Below, piece by piece: positions 1 to 6,692 of a stretch of 10,427 nucleotides of DNA. Position numbers and translations under genes: made by a program. Numbering within the stretch: position 1 is the first letter of the stretch; every line of letters starts with the position of its first letter. This DNA comes from Sulfurovum sp. (GTDB lineage: Bacteria > Campylobacterota > Campylobacteria > Campylobacterales > Sulfurovaceae), in the NCBI GenBank assembly GCA_015661795.1, contig DQVJ01000052.1, forward strand, positions 1 to 10,427, read 5' to 3'. The notes under the pieces are model-generated. The model was not told the DNA's origin. It made no database searches and saw only the letters and a program-made list of their open reading frames with translations.

Positions 1-74
1 ATAGATTTTAACATATTTCTGTTTGATTACTAGGGTTGAATCGTTATCCATTTTTTTTGATAGGATTCATAAAT

Positions 75-88
75 TTGATTTATATCAA
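75..88. promoter_or_regulatory. Fnr/Crp-type operator (TTGAT-N4-ATCAA)
   Basis: A perfect 14-bp dyad, TTGAT TTAT ATCAA, matches the canonical Fnr half-site pair. Its centre (81.5) lies 66 bp before the hydA ATG and about 41.5 bp before the start point implied by the -10 at 111-116, the usual position for class II activation by an Fnr/Crp-family protein. The motif is seen directly; which regulator binds it is inferred. It would fit induction of the hydrogenase under low oxygen. Confidence 0.6.
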
Positions 89-107
89 TACATTAAGCTT
101 TTATTTT

Positions 108-123
108 TGTCACAATGCAGTTA
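108..123 (+). promoter_or_regulatory. Putative hydA promoter, extended -10
   Basis: TG at 108-109, one spacer base, then CACAAT at 111-116 (4 of 6 matches to TATAAT), preceded by a T-rich stretch as is common in Campylobacterota promoters, which often lack a clear -35. Transcription would start near 123, leaving a leader of about 25 nt before the hydA ATG. The Fnr-type box would stand in for the -35. The -10 match is only moderate, so the placement leans on its spacing from the box. Confidence 0.4.
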
Positions 124-147
124 TTGTTATTTAAAAAAGGACATTAA

Positions 148-1320
148 ATGAACTTTAAAGAGAAAGACACAACATACGATTCACTCTATGCATCTTTTGA
201 AGAAAGAATAAAAAAGTTACAGAAACTACCTCGATTGAAAGAAGATACGTCTATCGAGGAAGTGATAAAAGAACATGGTTTCTCCAGAAGAGACTTTATG
301 AAATGGGCAAGTGCTGCAACTGCGATGCTAGCTCTGCCTGCAAACTTCACGCCCCTCATGGCAGAGGCAATAAAAGTTGCTGATAGATTGCCTATCATTT
401 GGTTACATATGGCAGAATGTACAGGATGTACAGAAGCGTTATTACGTTCTGCAAATCCTTCCATTGATAGTCTTATCTTTGACTATATTTCCTTAGAATA
501 CCAAGAAACCATCATGACAGCAGTAGGCTGGCAGGCTGAACAAAACCTTGAACATGCAATAGAAAAGTATAAAGGAAGATACATCCTCATGGTAGAAGGA
601 GGGATACCCGCAGGTGACAGCAGTCATTACCTGACTATTGGAGGACATGGAAAACACGGTGAACAGATTTCGATCGATGCTTCAGAACATGCTGCAGCAA
701 TCTTTGCTATAGGTACCTGCTCCAGCTTTGGGGGTGTACAAGCTGCTGCACCGAATCCTACCAATGCACAAGCACTAAGTAAGGTGGTTGATAAACCTGT
801 CATTAATGTACCTGGTTGTCCACCTGGTGAAAAAAATATTGTGGGTACATTGATGCACTATTTACTGTATGGCACGTTGCCAGCACTTGATGTATTTAAT
901 AGACCAAAATGGGCATATCGATTACGAATCCATGATTTGTGTGAAAGAAGAGGTCATTTTGATGCAGGTGAATTTGTAGAGCATTTTGGTGACGAAGGTG
1001 CTAAAGATGGATACTGTCTTTATAAAGTAGGGTGTAAAGGTCCCTACACATTCAACAACTGTTCTAAACAAAAGTTTAATCAAGGTACTTCTTGGCCTAT
1101 TCAAGTTGGATTTGGGTGTATGGGGTGTTCTGAACCAGATTTCTGGGATACGATGGGTACAGTCAATGAACCACTCCGAGACAGACTCTATCATACAGCA
1201 TTTGGTGGCTTAGGTGCAGATGCAACTGCCGATAGAATCGGTATTGGACTACTAACCGCCACAGCCGTAGGAATTGCAGCACATGCTGCCATTGCAGCAG
1301 TAAAACCACCCAAGAAATAA
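148..1320 (+). CDS. hydA: [NiFe]-hydrogenase small subunit HydA, Tat-exported, membrane-anchored
   Basis: This is the electron-transfer subunit of a periplasm-facing uptake [NiFe]-hydrogenase; its three Fe-S clusters carry electrons from the HydB active site to HydC. A long N-terminal region precedes the Tat motif SRRDFMK (residues 46-52), followed by a hydrophobic stretch and a likely cleavage site after Ala74. Proximal cluster ligands are C91, C94, C191 and C224; distal ligands H262, C265, C290 and C296; medial ligands C305, C324 and C327. A hydrophobic segment at about 364-385 with a KPPKK end is the usual C-terminal membrane anchor. The proximal motif is CTGC, the standard four-cysteine form, not the CTCC form of oxygen-tolerant enzymes. 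The ATG at 148 has AAAAGG seven bases upstream. It is first in hydABC, 16 bp before hydB. At 390 residues it is full length for the family. Confidence 0.97.
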   Translation: MNFKEKDTTYDSLYASFEERIKKLQKLPRLKEDTSIEEVIKEHGFSRRDFMKWASAATAMLALPANFTPLMAEAIKVADRLPIIWLHMAECTGCTEALLRSANPSIDSLIFDYISLEYQETIMTAVGWQAEQNLEHAIEKYKGRYILMVEGGIPAGDSSHYLTIGGHGKHGEQISIDASEHAAAIFAIGTCSSFGGVQAAAPNPTNAQALSKVVDKPVINVPGCPPGEKNIVGTLMHYLLYGTLPALDVFNRPKWAYRLRIHDLCERRGHFDAGEFVEHFGDEGAKDGYCLYKVGCKGPYTFNNCSKQKFNQGTSWPIQVGFGCMGCSEPDFWDTMGTVNEPLRDRLYHTAFGGLGADATADRIGIGLLTATAVGIAAHAAIAAVKPPKK

Positions 1321-1336
1321 GAAAGGGATATAGACA

Positions 1337-3148
1337 ATGAATGAAGATAATACAATAACAGAAGAAGTAAGTCACACAGAAAACACAGCTGAAGAAACAC
1401 TCCCTTCTGGACCTAAAAGAGTTGTGGTTGATCCTATTACAAGAATTGAAGGCCACTTAAGAGCAGAAGTAATCGTAGGTGATGATGGTATTGTTCAAGA
1501 TGCTTTTGTATCCTCTACACTTTTCAGAGGACTGGAAATCATCGCAAAAGGAAGAGACCCAAGAAATGTACCTCTTCTCATGCAGAGAATCTGCGGGGTA
1601 TGTACCTATTCACACTATTTAAAAAGTACGATGTCTATGGAGGATGCATTAGGGATTACGATTCCATACAATGCCGCACTGGTACGTTCGCTTATGGATA
1701 CCGCACTTTTCTTACATGATCACCCTGTGCACTTCTATCAACTTCATGGATTGGACTGGGTAGATATTACCTCGGCACTCAAAGCTGATCCTGCCAAAGC
1801 AAGTAAATTGGCATTTAAATATGCCGATAACCCTGTGGGAACAGGTGAAAATGACCTGATTAAAGTACAAGAGACTGTGAAAAAATTTGCAGAACACCCT
1901 CAGGGACTAGGACCATTTGCCAATGCATACTGGGGACATTCAACCTACCGATTTACACCAGAACAAAACCTGATTGCACTTTCACACTACCTTAAAGCAC
2001 TAGAAATGCAAAGACTTGTAGCACAAATGATGGCAATCTTTGGAGGGAAACAACCACATCCACAGTCTTTGGTTATTGGCGGGGTAACCTGCATTATGGA
2101 TATGTTAGATCCTGCAAGAATGGCTGAGTTTATGGTGAAGTTTAAAGAGATGGCAAACTTTATTAACAATGCCTATTATGCAGATGTAGTCATGGCAGCA
2201 GAGATGTACCAACATGAACCATCTGTCATGCAACCCATTAGTGTAAAAAACTTTATGGCAGGAGATGGCATCTTAGTAGGCAGGAATGACTATATCCTCA
2301 GTAAAGGAATGATTTTAGATGGTGATATCTCTAAAGTACTTGATATTGATGAAGACCTCATCACAGAAGAGGCTACACACTCTTGGTACCAAACCGATGA
2401 AGCACTTCACCCTTATGATGCAAATAGTGAACCAGACCATAGTAAAGGATATGTAGATGGCGAATCTGTAGGTCCCGATGGAAAGATGATTCACTCTAAA
2501 AATATTGACCCTAATGGAAAATACTCTTGGATTAAGTCTCCAAGGTATGACGGTAAACCTATGGAAGTAGGGCCATTGGCTTCTATCTTGATATCTTACG
2601 CCAAAGGCAATAAACGCGTGGTACCTATCGTAGATGAGTTTTTAAATAAAACAGGTCTACCTCTTAGTGCACTTTTTACCACCCTAGGTAGAACAGCAGC
2701 AAGAATGCTTCAAGCCAAAGTGATTGCAAATCATGGACTCGAAGCCTTTTACAGCTTGGTAGAAAACCTCAAAACAGACGAAGAGTCTTGTGCTATTTAT
2801 ACAATTGATAATGACAAAGAGTACAAAGGAAGAGGGATAGGTGAAGTACCAAGAGGTATGTTAACACACTGGACACGCATTAAAGATGGTGTGGTATCTA
2901 ACTATCAAGCAACAGTTCCATCTACATGGAATGCCGGTCCCATTGATGCCAATGGAGTGAAAGGTCCCTATGAAACCAACCTTATAGGATTAAAAATTGC
3001 TGACTTATCTCAACCTTTGGAAATTATAAGAATTGTTCACTCTTTTGACCCATGTATCGCATGTGCAGTGCAGGTAATGGATGTAAGAGGCAATAAGATA
3101 AGTGAATATAAAGTAGATCCACTTTATGGTGGGGTTTGTAGCGTATAA
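1337..3148 (+). CDS. hydB: [NiFe]-hydrogenase large subunit HydB
   Basis: This is the catalytic subunit, splitting H2 at the Ni-Fe(CN)2CO centre. The N-terminal signature has RIEGHLRAEV (from residue 36) and RICGVC with nickel ligands C86 and C89. The C-terminal signature DPCIAC supplies C573 and C576. It has no signal peptide, so export should be as a folded complex with HydA. The segment before RVVVDPITRIEGH is about 28 acidic, probably disordered residues. Oddity: the family motif is DPCxxCxxH, with maturation cleavage after the His (Arg in some groups), but here the residue is Gln579 (codon CAG at 3071-3073). A 24-residue tail follows, which HydD should remove. GAAAGGGA lies ahead of the ATG. 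The stop codon runs into the hydC ribosome binding site. Confidence 0.97.
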   Translation: MNEDNTITEEVSHTENTAEETLPSGPKRVVVDPITRIEGHLRAEVIVGDDGIVQDAFVSSTLFRGLEIIAKGRDPRNVPLLMQRICGVCTYSHYLKSTMSMEDALGITIPYNAALVRSLMDTALFLHDHPVHFYQLHGLDWVDITSALKADPAKASKLAFKYADNPVGTGENDLIKVQETVKKFAEHPQGLGPFANAYWGHSTYRFTPEQNLIALSHYLKALEMQRLVAQMMAIFGGKQPHPQSLVIGGVTCIMDMLDPARMAEFMVKFKEMANFINNAYYADVVMAAEMYQHEPSVMQPISVKNFMAGDGILVGRNDYILSKGMILDGDISKVLDIDEDLITEEATHSWYQTDEALHPYDANSEPDHSKGYVDGESVGPDGKMIHSKNIDPNGKYSWIKSPRYDGKPMEVGPLASILISYAKGNKRVVPIVDEFLNKTGLPLSALFTTLGRTAARMLQAKVIANHGLEAFYSLVENLKTDEESCAIYTIDNDKEYKGRGIGEVPRGMLTHWTRIKDGVVSNYQATVPSTWNAGPIDANGVKGPYETNLIGLKIADLSQPLEIIRIVHSFDPCIACAVQVMDVRGNKISEYKVDPLYGGVCSV

Positions 3149-3157
3149 GGAGCTAAT

Positions 3158-3883
3158 ATGAAAGCAGAACACAAAGAAGCTTCTCTAGAGGCTCAAGCAA
3201 AAGAAACAAAGCAACATGAAGAGATAGAAAAAGAATTAGAGTTCTCTTCTCTATATCGATGGCAACATTGGATTAGAGCTTTATCGATAGTTATTTTAAT
3301 AGCAACCGGTTTTTATATTGCTATGCCCGTCATTGCACCCTCAGTAAGTTCTCAACCGGATAATTTTATGTATGCACTGTTTAGATCATGGCACCAAATT
3401 TTTGGGTTTGTTTTAACTGCTGCTATTATTTTTAAAACATATTTGTTTTTGATGGCACGCGAACACGAAATGGAAAGAAGTTCATTACGAGATTTATTCG
3501 ATATAAAAGTATGGTTACAACAGGTAGGATATTATCTTTTTATGACAAAACATCCTAAATTAAGAGGTGTGTATAATCCTGTACAATTCGCAGCATATAT
3601 TTTCTTTTATATCTTGATGTTTGTTCTAATCCTTACAGGATTGGTATTGTATGTACATGTATACCATGAAGGTTTAGGGGGTGTGCTTTTTGATCTCATG
3701 CGTTGGTTTGAAGTACTCATGGGAGGTTTGGCAAATGTACGTGAAATTCATCACATAGCGATGTGGGGAGTCATTATATTTGTACTGGCTCATGTTTATA
3801 TGGCTGTTTTTAATGCAGTATTTGGAGAAGAGGGTGCTATGGATGCAATCTTTTCTGGTTTTAAATGGCATAAAAAACATTAG
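3158..3883 (+). CDS. hydC: Hydrogenase cytochrome b subunit HydC
   Basis: This is the di-haem b membrane anchor that takes electrons from HydA and reduces menaquinone. Four membrane segments are visible, at about 39-60, 78-100, 143-167 and 199-222. Likely haem ligands are H37, H79, H198 and H212. Their spacing (42, 119, 14) is the spacing I recall for the haem-ligating histidines of Wolinella HydC (25, 67, 186, 200), although H199 next to H198 leaves a small ambiguity. The first 30 residues are a charged, Glu/Lys-rich cytoplasmic extension. The start follows AAGGAG (3147-3152) at a normal distance, and the gene lies 9 bp after hydB. A terminator-like hairpin follows its stop codon, so hydABC may be the main transcript. 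Confidence 0.95.
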   Translation: MKAEHKEASLEAQAKETKQHEEIEKELEFSSLYRWQHWIRALSIVILIATGFYIAMPVIAPSVSSQPDNFMYALFRSWHQIFGFVLTAAIIFKTYLFLMAREHEMERSSLRDLFDIKVWLQQVGYYLFMTKHPKLRGVYNPVQFAAYIFFYILMFVLILTGLVLYVHVYHEGLGGVLFDLMRWFEVLMGGLANVREIHHIAMWGVIIFVLAHVYMAVFNAVFGEEGAMDAIFSGFKWHKKH

Positions 3884-3890
3884 ATTTAAA

Positions 3891-3933
3891 GCAGATAAAA
3901 CGCGATACTGTTTTGTCTGCGTATTTTTATATT
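3891..3933 (+). terminator. Probable intrinsic terminator after hydC
   Basis: An 11-bp stem pairs 3891-3901 (GCAGATAAAAC) with 3910-3920 (GTTTTGTCTGC), with one U-G wobble and an 8-nt loop. It is followed by the T-rich GTATTTTTATATT. It begins seven bases after the hydC stop. The stem is AT-rich and the T-tract is interrupted, so termination may be partial, letting some transcripts reach hydDE. Confidence 0.6.
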
Positions 3934-4021
3934 ACTTAAGAGGGAATTGGATTTTGGTGTTGTTATATTCTACTCTCCCCTCCCTTGACAATGCACCTGT
4001 TCCCTCCTAAGTGATATAAAA
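3925..4021. repeat. Long imperfect inverted repeat between hydC and hydD
   Basis: Arms of 22 bp, 3925-3946 and 4000-4021, are complementary except for one G-U pair (3933/4013) and one A-C mismatch (3939/4007). The 53-nt interior can add a smaller stem: 3956-3959 with 3994-3997, and 3960-3963 with 3988-3991. The whole 97-nt block could therefore fold into one long hairpin that ends just before the hydD ribosome binding site. The left arm overlaps the T-tract of the upstream terminator. TA dinucleotides flank it at 3922-3923 and 4022-4023, which would suit a small TA-targeting palindromic element, though this is weak evidence in AT-rich DNA. The arms are seen directly; any function is inferred. 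Confidence 0.7.
3961..3969 (+). promoter_or_regulatory. Possible internal promoter for hydDE
   Basis: TGT-TATATT at 3961-3969 is an extended -10 (5 of 6 matches to TATAAT) behind a T/G-rich stretch, about 65 bp before hydD. It lies in the interior of the long inverted repeat, so a transcript starting here would carry only the right arm. No convincing -35 is seen. Confidence 0.3.
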
Positions 4022-4032
4022 TAGTTTAAGGA

Positions 4033-4596
4033 ATGAATTTGAAAATTTTGATTATGGGCATAGGAAATGTACTGTTTGGTGATGAAGGTGTTGGTGCTCA
4101 CATGGCGAATCTCCTAGAAGAAAAATATGAATTTATATCTCAAGAACATACTATAGACGTTCTTGATGGTGGCACCTTGGCACAACGATTAATACCTATC
4201 ATTACCGATGGCTATGACAGGGTAGTGCTTATAGACTGTGTCAATGTAGATGATGCTGCAATAGGGGATGTTTACTGTTTTGACTTTGACAAAGTCCCTG
4301 ATTATATCACGTGGAATGGTAGTGCACACGAAGTAGAAATGTTACAGACATTACAGATGATCGAGCTGATGGGAGATTTACCTCCTGTAAAAATTGTCGG
4401 AGTTGTACCTTACGTGATAGGAGAAGACAGTACCTTTGCCATGACAAATGAAGTTGTAAATGCCACCATTACCATGGAAAAAAGTATTATAGAGTATATC
4501 CAATCTTTTGGTATTAAAGTAAAAACAAAAAAAGATTTACACATACGAGATGTATCCGAATCAACATACATCAAAGGTGTGAACGTATGCTATTAG
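4033..4596 (+). CDS. hydD: Hydrogenase maturation endopeptidase HydD (HybD/HyaD family)
   Basis: This is a nickel-dependent cytoplasmic protease that trims the C-terminal tail of the large subunit after the Ni-Fe centre is inserted. The N-terminus has the family signature GIGNVLFGDEGVG. Predicted metal ligands are E18, D68 (in VVLIDCVN) and H99 (in SAHEVEML), corresponding to E16, D62 and H93 of E. coli HybD. The length (187 residues) is slightly above the usual 160-170 because of a charged tail after about residue 160. Start choice is uncertain: AAGGA (4028-4032) touches the ATG at 4033 with no spacer but sits 6 nt from an in-frame TTG at 4039, which would give the typical family start MKILIMGIGN. 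It overlaps hydE by 10 bp. The substrate should be HydB. Confidence 0.93.
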   Translation: MNLKILIMGIGNVLFGDEGVGAHMANLLEEKYEFISQEHTIDVLDGGTLAQRLIPIITDGYDRVVLIDCVNVDDAAIGDVYCFDFDKVPDYITWNGSAHEVEMLQTLQMIELMGDLPPVKIVGVVPYVIGEDSTFAMTNEVVNATITMEKSIIEYIQSFGIKVKTKKDLHIRDVSESTYIKGVNVCY

Positions 4597-6254
4597 AACT
4601 ACAACTTGACTATAGATCATCTTCACAAATTTATGAAAAAATATTCCTGCGTACACTCAAATCCCTCTCTTTAGAAGGCACACTGCTTAGAGAGCACTTT
4701 ACTTTAAAACTTTATATACAAGCAGATACTACAGAAGAACTAGAAAATTTTTCAACCCATTTTTCCAGCGCTCTTCCACACTCCATTTTTCTTTATGATA
4801 CAAAAGCTACGATGTTAGAAGAGATGCCTACGCTTTCAACAAAGCTTTTAGAGACTACAAAACCTCCTATGCCATACTGTCCAACATGTTTAGAAGAAGC
4901 TACAGATAGAGAACATGAAAACTACTATAATATTTTTACAGCCTGTGAAGTGTGTGGATATGGTATTGAAGGTGAAAAACGTTCATACCAAGAAGAGATA
5001 AAAAAAGCTGCATTATCTATTCAAAAAGGGGAAATAGTTGAACTCAATACATTTTACGGAAAATATTTTGTAGCACTCCCCAACAAATCATGTCAGAAAA
5101 TCACCTATGATATACTTTGTTATGACTTAGCAACAATTGAAAAATATACCTATGCAAAAAAATCTGAAATCACCTCTTTAGGTGCCATGGAAAAGCCCCT
5201 CATTAAGTTAAAGAAAAAGCTCAATCTTGTGATGGATTATGAAGATATCCAAGCAGATCTTCTTCGTTTTAAACTGCCAGATGATTTTATCCTTTTTTTT
5301 CTAATGGAAGAGTTGCATCAATTGGATATCCATCTCCTCTACATGACAAAAGAGCATGTGCCCCCAGATGACAAACTTCTATTAATAAAGGCAACAAAGA
5401 CATTAGAACCCATTGAGGTAGTTGCATCAGAAAATGATATTGCCATTATCTCAGGGGATAAAGGTTTACCAAAATTCCCTATCAATGCAGAAAAAGTGAA
5501 CCCACCTGAGGGTTCCTTTTACTCTGTGATTAAAGAGCATCATCTGGAAAATGAGATTGTGGCGGGTATCCATTTGAGTAGAAACTATAAAAACAATGTA
5601 CTTATTTATGGTAAAAAATTTGGTACCTTGGAATACCTCTCTTTTGAATTTAAATTTGATTCTATGCAAGAGATATTTACAAATATTCATAACACCAATG
5701 AAACAGGCGTGAAAATTCTAGAAAATTTCAAGAAGGCGTTTCCGGAACATTATGAAAAAATTTCTACGATTGTCTTTGAGAAAAAAGTATTTAATCTCTA
5801 TACTTTATGGGGCATCATGTCTATTATTTTAGATTTTACAAAGACACAGAACATAGAAGAAGCGGCTAGAATTCTCGAAGAAGGTGCTATGTCATTTTTA
5901 GGAGAGAAAGGCCCAAGAATTGATTATAAACTTTTAAATATTAAGCATAAAATTTATTTAGATCCACTCATGACCATAAGAACTGCAATGAGTTTTAAAC
6001 TAGCTGGTGTGGATCAGCTCACGCTTTCCTATGGTATCATAGAAAGTTTTCTAGAATTTATTGCCAATGAGTTTGATGAAGTGAAACAAAATATGGGCGT
6101 TACTGCTATTACTGTTACAGGTTCTTTGCTAGGGAACAGAAATATTTTTTCTAAAATGAGTAAAGAGATAGCCATAAATCATACTATCTATTTTAACAAT
6201 GAACTTACTGTTGAAGGCAAGGGGATGTTTTACGGAGGGAACTCACTTTCATAA
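4587..6254 (+). CDS. hydE: HydE, HypF-like hydrogenase maturation protein with degenerate active sites
   Basis: This sits at the hydE position of the Wolinella-type hyd cluster and is unrelated to the radical-SAM HydE of [FeFe]-hydrogenases. The layout resembles HypF. Residues 98-123 hold one zinc-finger unit, CPTC-x18-CEVC, with exactly the HypF spacing, where HypF has two. About 135-300 resembles the YrdC-like domain. About 310-545 resembles the Kae1-like carbamoyltransferase domain, ending in TGSLLGNRN where HypF has SGGVFQNR. Residues 1-90 are not recognisable as an acylphosphatase. Expected catalytic features are missing: HHHAH appears as KEHHLEN (316-322), and the glycine-rich DGTGYG-type ATP loop is not found. 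It is 555 residues, against about 750 for HypF. Translation is coupled to hydD through a 10-bp overlap, with AAAGG at 4573-4577. I infer a scaffold or accessory role in cofactor assembly, not carbamoyl transfer. Confidence 0.8.
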   Translation: MLLELQLDYRSSSQIYEKIFLRTLKSLSLEGTLLREHFTLKLYIQADTTEELENFSTHFSSALPHSIFLYDTKATMLEEMPTLSTKLLETTKPPMPYCPTCLEEATDREHENYYNIFTACEVCGYGIEGEKRSYQEEIKKAALSIQKGEIVELNTFYGKYFVALPNKSCQKITYDILCYDLATIEKYTYAKKSEITSLGAMEKPLIKLKKKLNLVMDYEDIQADLLRFKLPDDFILFFLMEELHQLDIHLLYMTKEHVPPDDKLLLIKATKTLEPIEVVASENDIAIISGDKGLPKFPINAEKVNPPEGSFYSVIKEHHLENEIVAGIHLSRNYKNNVLIYGKKFGTLEYLSFEFKFDSMQEIFTNIHNTNETGVKILENFKKAFPEHYEKISTIVFEKKVFNLYTLWGIMSIILDFTKTQNIEEAARILEEGAMSFLGEKGPRIDYKLLNIKHKIYLDPLMTIRTAMSFKLAGVDQLTLSYGIIESFLEFIANEFDEVKQNMGVTAITVTGSLLGNRNIFSKMSKEIAINHTIYFNNELTVEGKGMFYGGNSLS

Positions 6255-6272
6255 ATACCCCTCCTCTATATA

Positions 6273-6692
6273 CTATTTACTAAGATTTTTATCTTCATCT
6301 TTAAGATACGTAATTCTATGTTGCAGACCAGACCCAAACATTAACTCCTTAAATGTTCTATCTAAAGCTTTACTTTTAAAGTTTTTAGTGACAAGCTCCA
6401 TCTGGAACCGTACATAATCACCCACTTTAACATCAGCTGCATTTACAGCAACCCAAAACGTTTTTTCAGTTTCTTCTTTCACTTCTAAGTACGTATATGC
6501 TCCACCTTGCTCTACAGACACTACTTCACCTTTATAGTAAGGATTGTTATTTTGTCTGGAATGCGGATTTGTAGTTTCTACTACTTTTTCTGTACTATTG
6601 GTCTCAATCTTTTGTACCATTTCTGCTAAAGAGCCTGATTCTGTGGCAAATACCACACATGTTGTTGCGATGAGTAAACTTATTTTTATCAT
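6273..6692 (-). CDS. Small exported NrfJ-like protein
   Basis: A 139-residue protein with an N-terminal signal peptide (hydrophobic from about residue 3, likely cleavage after VFA at Ala16), so it is probably periplasmic. Residues 17-50 are polar and low in complexity. About 52-125 form a compact beta-rich region (YYKGEVVSVEQGGAYTYLEV, then KTFWVAV and VKVGDYVRF) that reads like a small OB-fold-type barrel; this fold is a guess. There are no cysteines after the signal peptide and no haem motif. Its ATG overlaps the nrfI stop by one base (TAATG), with AAAGGA 6 nt upstream, so the two genes are translationally coupled. Order nrfA-nrfI-this gene matches nrfHAIJ of Wolinella, hence the NrfJ-like call. 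Its biochemical function is unknown to me; a role in nitrite reductase biogenesis is inferred from position. Confidence 0.8.
   Translation of the reverse strand: MIKISLLIATTCVVFATESGSLAEMVQKIETNSTEKVVETTNPHSRQNNNPYYKGEVVSVEQGGAYTYLEVKEETEKTFWVAVNAADVKVGDYVRFQMELVTKNFKSKALDRTFKELMFGSGLQHRITYLKDEDKNLSK

Noticed and set aside
1..74. An upstream gene end, second regulator box or terminator at the left edge
   Set aside because: I saw a lone TTGAT half-site (23-27) and a T8 run (51-58), but no convincing dyad, stem or coding frame.
1163..1456. Minus-strand open frames across the hydA/hydB junction
   Set aside because: They are antisense to two confidently identified genes, and their hydrophobic, low-complexity translations are typical shadows of Ala- and Thr-rich codons.
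3780..4010. A 76-codon plus-strand frame from the end of hydC into the gap
   Set aside because: Its first part is an out-of-frame reading of hydC, and its last part reads through the terminator and inverted repeat; no ribosome binding site or homology is seen.
6234..6264. GGAGGG/CCCTCC hairpin as a bidirectional terminator
   Set aside because: The stem is only 6 bp with a 19-nt loop, and there is no T-run on either strand.
6639..6692. Lipoprotein signal in the NrfJ-like protein, using Cys12
   Set aside because: The residues before the Cys (ATT) do not fit a lipobox and the Cys lies inside the hydrophobic core; cleavage after VFA is a better fit.
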